Source: Magnetococcus sp. PR-3
Lineage (GTDB): Bacteria; Pseudomonadota; Magnetococcia; Magnetococcales; Magnetococcaceae
Length of the DNA stretch: 64,000 nucleotides
Assembly (NCBI RefSeq): GCF_036689865.1
Contig: NZ_JBAHUQ010000011.1
Location: 1-64,000 of the forward strand
Reading direction: 5' to 3'
The position numbers and the translations under genes were made by a program. The notes below the pieces were generated by a model that saw only the letters and a program-made list of their open reading frames with translations, was not told the DNA's origin and made no database searches. Positions 43,626 to 52,594 of this stretch are shown piece by piece (position 1 is the stretch's first letter; each line of letters begins with the position of its first letter).

Positions 43626-45922
43626 AATGGGGCACCCTGGCAGTTGACGGTGAAGTGAAGAAGGCTCTGATCCGGACCATCCTGATTGATAAACAGGCGC
43701 TCTCCTGCATCGCTGCTTAGCGTGTGGATCCAAGATTGGCCTTGGGGATTTTTAACGACAACCTTGCAGCGTACCGCATGGGGAAACTGCCACTGTAGCT
43801 GGCTGGGACCAAACCCCTTGGCCTTAAAGGTAAAATGCTCAGGGGATGTTAGGTGTAAATTCTGGACCTGCCAGCGCCCTTGCAGTAGGTAGGGGCGTGT
43901 GGCCTTGGGGGGGGCTTGAGGGGTGGTATTGGCTTTTAGGGCAACGATGGGCTCTCTGTTTGCTGGATCCAGATGCACATAGAGGCTGCCGTGGAAATGG
44001 CGCTGACCCACCACCCCCTGGCTCTGGGTAAAGTCGACCTGTTTAAAGGTCGCATGGTCCATGCGCAGGGTCTGCATCGCCCCATGGTTGGTTAGTTGCC
44101 AGCGCTGAGGGCTCAGAGCGGTCAGACGGCTCTCATAAAACCCATCCACCACCTGGGTGAAGTGGCTGGCGTGGATGGGGATGATGGGTTGGCTCAGGGC
44201 ATAATCCAGATTTTTCTTCAGAGCGTTAAGACTGGATAGCTTTTGCCCAGAGTACATATGGTAGTAGACGTTGATGGGTTTAATACGCCACGGCATCTCT
44301 GTGTTGTAGAGGGTGCGTACGAGGTATTGAAAACCAAAAAAACGGTCAGTCCATAGATCGGTATAGGTGTTTTCATTGCTGTTGGAGGAGTAAATCTGCC
44401 GTTCCTTTCCCACCTGTAACCCGAGCGGAGAGACCCAGGCAAAGGAGGGAAACTCCCGATCAAAGCGAGAGTCTCCCCCATTCAGGTTGCCCAACCCCTG
44501 GTTCCGTACGGCCCGTACTGCTGCTTCAAAGGGCAGGGTGTTGCCGGACCACTGGTAGAGCTTGACCTTTTTTCCTTTGGGTAGAAACTGGGCAATCTGT
44601 TGAATGGAACCTTTGACCTCACGGTCAACAGAGAAAGGCTCGACCCCATAGACCCTGGGGACCTGATACCCTTTTAGCCGCAACCGATCTTGTTCCTGTT
44701 TATTCTTGTCTTGGTTGATAAGCTGTTGCCGCTCACGGGGGGAGTCATAGGGCACCACCTGGGTTTTGTTTACCCCCAGCATGGTGAGAATTTGATTGAG
44801 ATACGCCCCCTTAGGACTGGCGTAGAGTTTACGAAAGGGGGCCTCCCTTGCGGGGTCGGCATTCTCAAAAAAGGACCAGTCCAAAGGGTGGCTGTAGGTG
44901 TGGCTGCCCGCCTCTACCTGGGGGTGTGCAAACAAGGCACGGGCGATGCGTTGGGTCTCTTTATCCCCAAACCATTCTGGATCCAGATCACCACTAATGG
45001 GGGCGATGGTCACCGGTAGTCGCTGATATTTCTCGATGATCTCTTTTAGGAGTACCTCGGAAGAGAGTAAGCTTAGATCCTTAAAGGGTTTGATTTCCGA
45101 AGGGTTGCGCCAGCCATCGCCGTCCACATGACTGTAGTAGATACGTCGCCCTGATAGAGTGGTGGTGTCAGGCTTGGGCAGATCATCGGTGGCAAAGCTA
45201 TGGCGAAAAAAGGCAAAGGGGTTAATATGCCACTGCACCCGTTTCCCATCACTATTGCTATGAAAGGCATAACCCGCCGCCACATACCCTCCGTTGGGGC
45301 CGGTGGTGATTAAATGGCTGTGGCTGTCGGACTCAGCAGGGCGCTGTACACTAAGATGTACCGTTACATGGGGGTCCCGGCGGCGTATCGTCGGGTAGGG
45401 GGGGAGCACTCCACCATAGGGGCGTTCCAAACCCACCATGTTGGCGTTTTGAGTCCCAATGCGGGTGTCAAAGGTGACATAGCGCCAATCCTGGCGATCC
45501 TCCAGCCCCAACTGTTTCCAAAACTGATCTACCAGGGCTGGATTGACCTGCTTGCCCTGTTCATCTTTTAAAAAGGGGCGTGCCCCCAGCAGGGTAATAC
45601 GTACCCCCTGGGCCAGCATGCGATTGGACCAGCTTAGAAAACCATTGGCGTCGGGCATTTCATCCTGTTCGGACCATAGCAAAATGCCCCGAACATCGGC
45701 CATCTCCTGCGCTGTGGGCCAGGGGGCGCGCAGGGGGCGGTAGCGAACCTTCAGGCCCAGGTGGTTCAGCGGCATCTCTGCTAAGCGATGGCTCAAGGTC
45801 CAGCGAATACTGTCACTCTCGCGCTCCTCATAAAGGGCCAAAATGGTGCGTTTAAGTTCTGCGTGAGCCTGTATGGGTAGCAGCCATATGCTGAGCAGTA
45901 CCATGAGTATAAGCCATCTCAT
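43622..45922 (-). CDS. pelA: PelA-type polysaccharide deacetylase
   Basis: 766 residues with a signal peptide (MRWLILMVLLSIWLLPIQAHA). An alpha/beta domain occupies residues ~25-230. The deacetylase core follows with YYSHVDGDGW (Asp267, Asp269) and GSHTYSHP (His341, His345), equivalent to the Asp/His-x3-His metal site of Pseudomonas PelA. A C-terminal beta-rich domain follows (~600-766). PelA partly deacetylates Pel during export in the periplasm. The usual N-terminal GH114 hydrolase domain is not in this chain; it is encoded separately just upstream (45919-46695). Both ends overlap neighbours by ATGA. Confidence 0.88.
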   Translation of the reverse strand: MRWLILMVLLSIWLLPIQAHAELKRTILALYEERESDSIRWTLSHRLAEMPLNHLGLKVRYRPLRAPWPTAQEMADVRGILLWSEQDEMPDANGFLSWSNRMLAQGVRITLLGARPFLKDEQGKQVNPALVDQFWKQLGLEDRQDWRYVTFDTRIGTQNANMVGLERPYGGVLPPYPTIRRRDPHVTVHLSVQRPAESDSHSHLITTGPNGGYVAAGYAFHSNSDGKRVQWHINPFAFFRHSFATDDLPKPDTTTLSGRRIYYSHVDGDGWRNPSEIKPFKDLSLLSSEVLLKEIIEKYQRLPVTIAPISGDLDPEWFGDKETQRIARALFAHPQVEAGSHTYSHPLDWSFFENADPAREAPFRKLYASPKGAYLNQILTMLGVNKTQVVPYDSPRERQQLINQDKNKQEQDRLRLKGYQVPRVYGVEPFSVDREVKGSIQQIAQFLPKGKKVKLYQWSGNTLPFEAAVRAVRNQGLGNLNGGDSRFDREFPSFAWVSPLGLQVGKERQIYSSNSNENTYTDLWTDRFFGFQYLVRTLYNTEMPWRIKPINVYYHMYSGQKLSSLNALKKNLDYALSQPIIPIHASHFTQVVDGFYESRLTALSPQRWQLTNHGAMQTLRMDHATFKQVDFTQSQGVVGQRHFHGSLYVHLDPANREPIVALKANTTPQAPPKATRPYLLQGRWQVQNLHLTSPEHFTFKAKGFGPSQLQWQFPHAVRCKVVVKNPQGQSWIHTLSSDAGERLFINQDGPDQSLLHFTVNCQGAPL

Positions 45923-46695
45923 GGTGTGGCTGCTTCTAATACGGTGTTGGAGACGTAGGGGTGCAGGCCCAGTTGACGAAGTGGTTCAAGCTGGGCAGAA
46001 CTGGCGGCCCCTTTTATCAGCGCCAAATGGTGAAGCATCGGCGTACGGCGGATAAGCTGCTTTAAATAAGCATGGTGCTGGGGGTCTGTTAACTGTGCTT
46101 CGGTTATGGACCACACCACCATCTTTACTTGACTGGCCAGGGTCTCCAAATGAAGTTCAGAGGCCTGGGCCATGAGAAGCAGCTGGGGATAATGGTACCG
46201 GATGGTGCGCAGTAGTACCATGTTAGGGTTCGTGTCCCCTGTGTTGGGGCTGAGGTTGGTGATATCTGGTAAATAGAGGCCATGAAAACCCCGCCGTAGA
46301 ATCTGCGGAATGCGTTGCTCAATCACATAGGCAATCCAACGGGGATTCTGCCTTTGCACCTGCAACACCCCATCCCCCTCACTTTGACCTGCCATCAGTA
46401 GAGATTTGAGCTGGGGTTGGGTCTGTAGTTGTTGGGGGGTTATGCTGCTTAAGGGCAGCCGTGCCAGCAGCTGTTTACCCCGATCCGCTAAGGCTCGTAG
46501 AGAGGGGTGATGGTCGCTATGGAATACCACAGGATCATAGTTGTAAAAATGGTGGTGAGGGCGCGATTTTCCCGTATAAAGAACCCAGGAGAGGGGTGGC
46601 TGAAGGGTTGGCTCTGCCTGGGCGATGGACACACCTGCGGCCAGGCCCATAAAAGCCATGGTAGTCAACAGAAAATGACGAAGCCTTGCAGCCAT
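45919..46695 (-). CDS. Separate PelA GH114-like domain, probably degenerate
   Basis: 258 residues from the ATG at 46695, which starts a signal peptide (MAARLRHFLLTTMAFMGLA...AQA); the longer frame to 46800 reaches into the divergent gene. It matches the PelA hydrolase domain in outline: a 'DPVVFHSDHHPSLRALADRG' segment, then a strand normally ending in GE, and 'GFHGLYLPDITNL' where the family has GFDGxxLDTxD. Both acidic positions appear changed (LPLSSI for the GE strand, LPDIT for LDTxD), so polygalactosaminidase activity is doubtful. It is the first gene of the Pel operon, ATGA-overlapping the deacetylase, and may serve as a Pel-binding or scaffold subunit. Confidence 0.7.
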   Translation of the reverse strand: MAARLRHFLLTTMAFMGLAAGVSIAQAEPTLQPPLSWVLYTGKSRPHHHFYNYDPVVFHSDHHPSLRALADRGKQLLARLPLSSITPQQLQTQPQLKSLLMAGQSEGDGVLQVQRQNPRWIAYVIEQRIPQILRRGFHGLYLPDITNLSPNTGDTNPNMVLLRTIRYHYPQLLLMAQASELHLETLASQVKMVVWSITEAQLTDPQHHAYLKQLIRRTPMLHHLALIKGAASSAQLEPLRQLGLHPYVSNTVLEAATP

Positions 46696-46789
46696 AAAAA
46701 TGCTTTTTTCTGGAATGAAAAAGAGAAGTACGCCTATAGTACACGACGTTTGTGTATGTACCAACTCAAACCGTTTTCTAGGAGTGCCC
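46696..46789. promoter_or_regulatory. Divergent Pel / kinase promoter region
   Basis: This 94-base gap separates the first Pel gene (leftward) from the dual-receiver kinase (rightward), so both promoters must lie here or inside the flanking coding ends. TAGGAG at about 46779-46784 is the kinase ribosome-binding site. I see no strong palindrome or convincing -35/-10 pair. Confidence 0.5.
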
Positions 46790-48319
46790 GTGGTTAGCAA
46801 AGAGCACCTCCCCTTTCAGCATAAAACAAACCCAGATGGGGATGATGAAACCTGGGTCTATCTGGCCGATAACGATGAAGCGGTGGTACGGGATATTGAA
46901 AAGCTGCTGACCATCTATGGTTTGCAGGTACAGTGTTTTCAAAGCTGCCAGGTTTTGAAAGAGGCCGTCGAGGTCAGACAGCCCCATCTGCTGGTCATGG
47001 ATCTAGCCTTTGAGCAGGGGTGTGGTGAAAAACTGTTGGAAGCGTTACTCCAGCAGTGTGCCCCCCCTCTGCCCGTGATCTTTCTCTCCCAAGACAACAG
47101 CATTGAACAGCGTATGCAAGCCCATGAGCTGGGAGGGGCCTCATTTTTAAGTAAGCCCCTGGATCACGCGCATCTGTTGTGGAGTGTGGAAAGTCATCTC
47201 GGTAGTGGCAGTGATACGCCCATCCAGTTAATGGTGGTGGATGATGATGAGGATTTTGTACGCTATCTAAGCCATCTATTGAGTAAGGAGCAGATGCAGG
47301 TACGGGGTTTTTATGATGGAGAGAGTGCGCTGGCGAGCCTCTCAGAGTGGACACCAGATCTGGTGATTTTGGATCAAAACCTGCCTCAGCTTTCAGGTAT
47401 GGAGCTGCTGAGCATTTTACGCATGGATGCCGCCAACCTGGATCTGCCCATTCTGTTTGTCTCCGGTGAAGAGGATCCGGTGCAGCATCAGGCCATGTTA
47501 CGTACCGGTGCGGAAGATTTTTTTGTAAAACCGATCCATGCACCCACCTTTGCCCAGTTTGTGCGTTCCCGGGTTCTGCGTTTTCGTAAGCTTAAGCGCT
47601 CCCGTCAGTTTTTAGAAAAAGCTCAGAACCGATTGGGGCAGTTCAGTACCTTTTTAACCCGTGTTATGGGGATGGCTGCCCATGATTTACGTAACCCCCT
47701 CAACGCCATTATGGGTATGAGCATGATGCTCACCGATGGAGAGCTGACCGAGCAAGAGCGTGGACGCTTTAGTGAAAGCATTCATGTCAGCAGTAACCGT
47801 ATGTTTATGTTGCTCGATAGCTTAATGGATATGGCAATGTTGTGGGATGGACGCTTGCAGGTGCAGCGTAGCCCTGGGGACCTGCTCTCTTTGCTGCGGG
47901 AGCGGGTTGAGATCTACCGCTGGAGTGCCGATGAGCGTGAGGTCGCGCTGGTCATGGATTGTAAGCCTTTGCCCGCGCTGGCTTATGATGCAGCCCGTAT
48001 GTGTCAGGTGATTGATAATTTGCTCAACCACGCCCTCAAGTTCTCTCCCCGTCATGGTGAGGTTAAGGTGGCCTGTTATGCCGATAATGATGGCGTACAA
48101 CTGCTGGTAGAAGATCAGGGGCCACACCTGGATGAGACGGAACTGGGTGAGCTGTTGGATGGGGTAACGTTGCGGCTCTCCCGTAACCATGGTCGGGGGC
48201 GGGGCTTGGGGTTGGCCATCGCGAAAGAGGTGGTGGTGCTGCATAAAGGGCAAATGCGCCTGGAGAATGTACAGCCTATGGGTATGCGTACCGTGATTCA
48301 TTTACCCTTAAGTGGGTGA
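46790..48319 (+). CDS. Dual-receiver hybrid histidine kinase beside the Pel operon
   Basis: 509 residues from the GTG at 46790 (TAGGAG five bases upstream). Two N-terminal receiver domains: the first (~18-140) has ADND and Asp71 (LVMDLAF); the second (~150-265) has DDDED, Asp195 (LILDQNLPQLSG) and a KPI lysine. HisKA follows with AHDLRNPLNAIMG (His298), then HATPase with a GRGLGLAI box. No membrane segment or sensor domain is present, so input probably comes by phosphotransfer to the receivers. It is divergent from the Pel operon and overlaps, tail to tail by 12 bases, a single-domain response regulator. Most likely it tunes Pel expression or c-di-GMP signalling; no output domain is present here. 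Confidence 0.88.
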   Translation: MVSKEHLPFQHKTNPDGDDETWVYLADNDEAVVRDIEKLLTIYGLQVQCFQSCQVLKEAVEVRQPHLLVMDLAFEQGCGEKLLEALLQQCAPPLPVIFLSQDNSIEQRMQAHELGGASFLSKPLDHAHLLWSVESHLGSGSDTPIQLMVVDDDEDFVRYLSHLLSKEQMQVRGFYDGESALASLSEWTPDLVILDQNLPQLSGMELLSILRMDAANLDLPILFVSGEEDPVQHQAMLRTGAEDFFVKPIHAPTFAQFVRSRVLRFRKLKRSRQFLEKAQNRLGQFSTFLTRVMGMAAHDLRNPLNAIMGMSMMLTDGELTEQERGRFSESIHVSSNRMFMLLDSLMDMAMLWDGRLQVQRSPGDLLSLLRERVEIYRWSADEREVALVMDCKPLPALAYDAARMCQVIDNLLNHALKFSPRHGEVKVACYADNDGVQLLVEDQGPHLDETELGELLDGVTLRLSRNHGRGRGLGLAIAKEVVVLHKGQMRLENVQPMGMRTVIHLPLSG

Positions 48320-48694
48320 ATTCAGGCTGCCCTGGAGAAAACGGTTTTTAATCTCTGCAGGAAACTGAAAGGGATCGATGGGTTTGTGCAGGACGGTATA
48401 GCCTTCACTCTCAAATTGGTTGTTGGCCGAGAGAAAAATAATGGGAGTCTGGGTAAGCTCTGGTCGCTCACGCATTAGTTTGGCAACCTCCAAGCCATTG
48501 GGGCCGGGGGGCATGTCATAGTCAAGAATGATTAAATCAGGTTTAAAATCAACCACACGTTCCAACGCTTCATGGCCATCCCGGCAGGTAAGTACTTGAA
48601 TGCCGATTTGACGAAAGGCGATCTTCACAAGCCCACGTACGGGGTCTTCATCATCAGCAAACAGGATGCGTGTGAGGTCTTTGAGAGGTTTCAT
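48308..48694 (-). CDS. Single-domain response regulator
   Basis: 128 residues, a CheY-like receiver only: ADDED at residues ~14-18, phosphoacceptor Asp in LIILDYDMPPGPNG (near 57), a Ser in LSANN and the lysine in HKPIDPF. No DNA-binding or enzymatic output is attached, so it acts by protein contact or as a phosphate shuttle. The convergent 12-base overlap with the dual-receiver kinase suggests that they are a functional pair. Confidence 0.88.
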   Translation of the reverse strand: MKPLKDLTRILFADDEDPVRGLVKIAFRQIGIQVLTCRDGHEALERVVDFKPDLIILDYDMPPGPNGLEVAKLMRERPELTQTPIIFLSANNQFESEGYTVLHKPIDPFQFPAEIKNRFLQGSLNSPT

Positions 48695-49515
48695 TTTAAT
48701 GGCTGACTATACAGTTAGAGCGAAAAGGCATCATCTTATCACTCAAAGTGATGATTAAGGCGTAAAAAGTTTTTTAAACGTATTTTGTGCTCATGGTGGA
48801 GGGGGCTGAATGCGTATGTGGGGCTTTTCTGTTGTATTACAAAAGTATATGTTCATCTGGTGACGGATTGTCCTGTGCATTGTGCCGCCGGTTTGTCGTC
48901 AGGTTTGATGCATCGTTCATAATCTCTTTGCACACCATAGGCTGTGGCGCTGATCTGGCAGTGGATGAAACCTTGGGGTTGTATGCGGAAATCCTGTAAA
49001 AAACGGTTGATCTACCAATGGAATCCTTCCCCCATTGGGTTCCTGGGAGCTGATCTCTGACCAAAAACTCTACGGGTTACATGAGGCTGCAACACTTTTC
49101 TGGATGGTTTGTTCCGTAGAGAATGAGCCCGCAAGATCATATGGCTCGGTAAGCGTATAGCCAAGGTTGCATGCTTCCTATGCTGATTGTAGGGAGGCAG
49201 GCTATTTTAACGTTATTGAAAGAGACTGTTGCTCTCTGTGGGGAGCATGAGGGTTTTACACTCCCCATCTGTTTCCGACTTTAGGATAGGCAGGTGGTGA
49301 TGTTTGACTGTTGAGACTCAGTTACCCTGTATATCTCTCTCTGCTTGCTTGTTGGTCTTTAGCGGTTACTTCGACGAGTAAGTGTACCAATGCTCTCCCT
49401 GCCGGTGCCTTTGCAGCGGATCGGTTTGGCCCATCACTAACGGTGCAAACGAAGCCGTTGTGGCCTGATCGAGCGTATCCCTTACCATTGAATTAACTAT
49501 CTTCAGGCAACGGTT
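48695..49515. other. 820-base gap with an IS3 fossil
   Basis: No supported gene. Short frames at 48787-48999 (+) and 49311-49496 (+) lack ribosome-binding sites and family features. The one identifiable element is the IS3-family end at 49085-49195, listed separately. Confidence 0.5.
49085..49195 (-). mobile_element. Fossil IS3-family terminus
   Basis: About 110 bases match the left end of the element at 33105. The word 'gcaacacttttctgga' is followed on the minus strand by YNQHRKHATL, equivalent to YNRQRKHSTI at the OrfB C-terminus. Frame and stops are lost and nothing of the rest of the element remains. Confidence 0.7.
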
Positions 49516-50136
49516 TCAGTGGCTCCGACGGGCCAGAGCCAGACCAGTTCCTGCAAGCACCATCATGCCCCCTGTTGCGCGCAGAACGTTAGGTAGGACT
49601 CTGCGGTTTTGCAAAACGGTTCGGGCACTGCCCGCCAGCAATGCCCAGCCGGTGGTGACGATAAAGGTGATCATTAAAAAAGTAGGAACAATGGCCAATA
49701 ATTGTAGGGTCAGTGGCCGTGTCGTATCTATAAACTGTGGTAAAAAAGCGGCAATAAAGATGAGACTTTTGGGGTTGGGAATGGTGACGATAACGCCCTG
49801 TAAAAATAAACTCTTCTTTGACACTGTGGAAGCGCTGAGTTCAATCTGCTCATGAGCGCCACGCCACTGTTTGATCCCAAGGTAGATCAGATAGGCCGCA
49901 CCGCACCAGCGCAGCCACTCAAAGGCCTCAGCCACTATGTTTAATAGGGAGGTAAGCCCGATAATGGCAATGGCCAGTTGAGTCGCTATGCCCACCGTGG
50001 CCCCAATAACTGTGATTACCGCATAACGCCAGCCAAAGCTTATGCTGTGAGCTACGGTCAAAATTACACTTGGGCCGGGTAGAGCAATCATCACGGTGGT
50101 TGCCACGACAAAGGCAACATAGACATGCCATTCCAT
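49516..50136 (-). CDS. LysE/RhtB-family exporter
   Basis: 206 residues, about six membrane helices. The N-terminal motif 'ALPGPSVILTVAHSISFGWR' with the PGP signature, plus 'GAAYLIYLGIKQWR' and 'NPKSLIFIAAFLPQFID', is diagnostic of the LysE/RhtB family. Members export amino acids or similar metabolites from the cytoplasm; the substrate cannot be read from sequence. It is isolated, with a non-coding or regulatory stretch upstream. Confidence 0.9.
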   Translation of the reverse strand: MEWHVYVAFVVATTVMIALPGPSVILTVAHSISFGWRYAVITVIGATVGIATQLAIAIIGLTSLLNIVAEAFEWLRWCGAAYLIYLGIKQWRGAHEQIELSASTVSKKSLFLQGVIVTIPNPKSLIFIAAFLPQFIDTTRPLTLQLLAIVPTFLMITFIVTTGWALLAGSARTVLQNRRVLPNVLRATGGMMVLAGTGLALARRSH

Positions 50137-50470
50137 CTTTGGGTTCCTATGCTTTTATCTCAATAAAGGGCGCCGCAAAGTCCAGCGATCGTTCTTAGCG
50201 CATAAGCTGCGGCATGGTACACGTTTTAGTCATGACTTGATATCAGCTTTAGGCGGTTGCCCAAGGGTAACCGGTTAAAATAGGGTGGTTTTACCCGACT
50301 TTTATGGGGTTTTTATGGCGCTGTCGTCTGTAGGGTCGAAATGGAGGTCTTAATGATGAGAAGTGCGATGAGAAGCGCATGAAAATGTGTAAAATAGGGC
50401 CAAAAAAGTAAATGGTGGGACGCATTAGTGAACTAACCACCCTGTCCGTAGGCGGAAGGAGGTTTGATTA

Positions 50471-50530
50471 TGCATAGCAATCTCACGCTATACGGCCAGA
50501 AATTGAGGACTAGATTCTTGTGCGGTTGAT
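50471..50530 (+). CDS. Possible 19-residue leader peptide
   Basis: An ATG preceded by a perfect AAGGAGG at 9-base spacing, the strongest ribosome-binding site in this gap, opens a 19-codon frame: MHSNLTLYGQKLRTRFLCG. No known leader peptide matches. It precedes two mutually exclusive stems and, some 390 bases on, the metal-dependent hydrolase gene. It could be an attenuator peptide, a small protein or chance. Confidence 0.3.
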
Positions 50531-50594
50531 GTCAGCGTGCATCCAAATGCCAAATTTAGCGTGTTAATCTCCGCAAAATGTTACGACGGCTCAA

Positions 50595-50664
50595 CACCTC
50601 TATGGCCTGTTTCTAAAGAGGTGACGCCGCATGCTCTGAAGAGTGCCGAAGCTCGACTCTTTAG
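50595..50664 (+). promoter_or_regulatory. Mutually exclusive stem pair (attenuator-like)
   Basis: The segment CTAAAGAGGTG (50613-50623) can pair through AGAGGTG with CACCTCT (50595-50601), or through CTAAAGAG with CTCTTTAG (50657-50664). Both stems are perfect (7 and 8 bp) and share AGAG, so only one can form. No T-run follows either. Confidence 0.35.
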
Positions 50665-50922
50665 GGTATGGCGTTGAGGCTTTAGAAAGATGGTAAGTCT
50701 CTTTTAATAATAAAGGTGAGCCATAACCTTGAAGATTCATCATCATTTTGGGTAGGGCTTGATAACAGCTTGTCTTTGCACTCTCTCTTATCTCTTTCCC
50801 AGTCACTATAGGATGCTTTTTGGCGATGGGTCACGATGGTGGGTATTTAATCTCATCTAGGGTCGAGGTGGTGGGTTCTGTATACTCTGTGAAGACTCGT
50901 TTTTTAGGAGGTATGCCGACCC

Positions 50923-51945
50923 ATGGATTCAATAACACAAATGGCTTTAGGTGCTGCTGTCGGCTCTGCTCTTTTGGGGCGTAAGGTTGGTGCGCGGGCC
51001 GCTCTGTGGGGGGCTGTCTGTGGAACCATCCCTGACCTCGATGTTTTTATTCCCATGGGGGATGCGGTCGCAGCGTTTACCTATCATCGCTCGTTCAGTC
51101 ACTCGCTGTTCATACTGGCCGCCATCACCCCATTGGTTGTTTGGCTGATCTTAAAGATCCACCCCCAAACCCAGAAACTTCGAACCCGCTGGGCCGTCTT
51201 TGTCTATGCCGTATTTGCCACCCATGTGCTCTTGGATTGTTTGACCATCTATGGCACACAGATCTTTTGGCCGCTGTCTGAGTATCCTGTTTCTCTAGGG
51301 TCTGTGTTTATTATAGATCCTGCCTATACCGTGCCTCTGCTCATCGGTGTGTTTGTGGCTCTGGCGCTTCGGCATCGTGATAAGGGGCGGTGGGTTAATC
51401 GTTTGGGGCTGGTCGTGAGCACGCTCTATCTGGTGTGGGGGCTTGGCGCACAGGCATATGTACGCGATCTTGCCCGAGAATCATTGAAACAGCAGGGGGT
51501 TGATTATGAACGTTTTTTGGTGCAACCAACCCCTTTTAACTCACTGCTTTGGCGTGTGGTGGTCATGAGTGGGGAACGCTACCATGTGGGGTACTATTCA
51601 CTGTTGGATAAAACGCCAAGTATCCATCTTGAGAGCTATGAGCGTTCTCTTGATTTGCTCGATAGTCTGACCGATCACTGGCCCGTGCAGCGACTTGCCT
51701 GGTTTACCCACGGCTTTTATGCCGTTGATGCAGAAAAAGATGGGGTCGTGATCGCTGACCTGCGGATGGGGGTGGAACCCGATTATGTGTTTCGTTTTAA
51801 GGTTGCAGCTTTGGCCAACCCACATCCGGAGCCGATAACTGCCGTACGCATGCCCAGAAGTCAAAATTTCAATCGTCTTCCCGCCCTGTGGCATCGTGTT
51901 TGGCAAGATCCATCCGAACAACGTCACACGGGTAAAGAGTATTAA
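50923..51945 (+). CDS. Membrane-bound metal-dependent hydrolase (YdjM/DUF457-like)
   Basis: 340 residues. The start 'MDSITQMALGAAVGSALLG' and the 'GTIPDLDVFI' plus 'YHRSFSHSLF' motifs give the His/Asp metal set of the family. 'ATHVLLDCLTIYGTQIFWPLS' adds the later His-x3-Asp motif. About four membrane helices occupy residues 1-175; the C-terminal ~165 residues are soluble. TTAGGAGG lies upstream of the ATG. In E. coli the YdjM relative is SOS-induced, but the biochemical substrate is not known. It is monocistronic here, following a structured leader. Confidence 0.88.
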   Translation: MDSITQMALGAAVGSALLGRKVGARAALWGAVCGTIPDLDVFIPMGDAVAAFTYHRSFSHSLFILAAITPLVVWLILKIHPQTQKLRTRWAVFVYAVFATHVLLDCLTIYGTQIFWPLSEYPVSLGSVFIIDPAYTVPLLIGVFVALALRHRDKGRWVNRLGLVVSTLYLVWGLGAQAYVRDLARESLKQQGVDYERFLVQPTPFNSLLWRVVVMSGERYHVGYYSLLDKTPSIHLESYERSLDLLDSLTDHWPVQRLAWFTHGFYAVDAEKDGVVIADLRMGVEPDYVFRFKVAALANPHPEPITAVRMPRSQNFNRLPALWHRVWQDPSEQRHTGKEY

Positions 51946-52594
51946 ATGCCGTGTTTTGTGTTTCATGCTATGCAGAGGAACTTCCATTGTAGGTCTTCGT
52001 TACCGACCTTTAAAAGCGCCCATAGTTATTGTTCTTAACCTTTCCTCATGCTCTATTATGCGAGCCATTAAGGTTGTTTTGTCACGTGCATAGATCGATT
52101 CTTTGAGGGGGAAGGGGTGTGTTTTTGAAATGCCCAGAACTTAAGAAACGTGCGGACGTGCTTTCTGTCAGTAACTTATATGAGAATTGTAGATGTGATC
52201 ATTTTAGATCGTACCAGGCAGAGGTTCTCCTTTATAGGGGCAGGTCATGCCACCTTGAAAGGGGCCGCCAAACCGGTTTTTTCCTGTTCTTTTTAAAAGG
52301 AACGCCCTATGAGCCTCTCTTCCGCGACAAGAGACATCTCACTAAGCTCTCTTTTAAAAAGATGTGCATCTCTGTGTAAGCAAGGTTTTTTGAGGTTTAG
52401 CGGTCGAGAGTATGTGATGTATATGGATTAAAATCTGGTATGCATTCACCGTCTATTGGGGATCAGTTCCGCCAATGGAATTTGCGACACATAGTGACAA
52501 AACCTGTTATGTTATATTTAGTGGCAAATGCTCAAGAAGATGTTAGAGCCGCTTTGTATCTTAAGCCTCTCTCATACTAGAAAAAAGGCATGCG
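51946..52594. other. 650-base gap before the binding-protein gene
   Basis: No supported gene. A GTG-initiated 86-codon frame at 52119 has a purine-rich stretch upstream, but its composition (many Cys, Arg, Phe, no motif) looks non-coding. No hairpin with a T-run was found. Confidence 0.45.

Larger units (their letters stand above)
50137..50922. other. 785-base structured leader region
   Basis: This gap holds several RNA-like structures oriented toward the hydrolase gene at 50923. A hairpin with GGTGG/CCACC arms lies around a TTAG-TGAA-CTAA cap (~50414-50441). A small TCCG-tagg-CGGA stem lies just before a strong AAGGAGG site and the 19-codon frame at 50471. Two stems at 50595-50664 compete for one segment, listed separately. 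No long coding frame is convincing. Confidence 0.4.

Noticed and set aside
52119-52379. 86-codon gene with a GTG start
   Set aside because: Despite a purine-rich upstream stretch, the composition is implausible and there is no motif or context.
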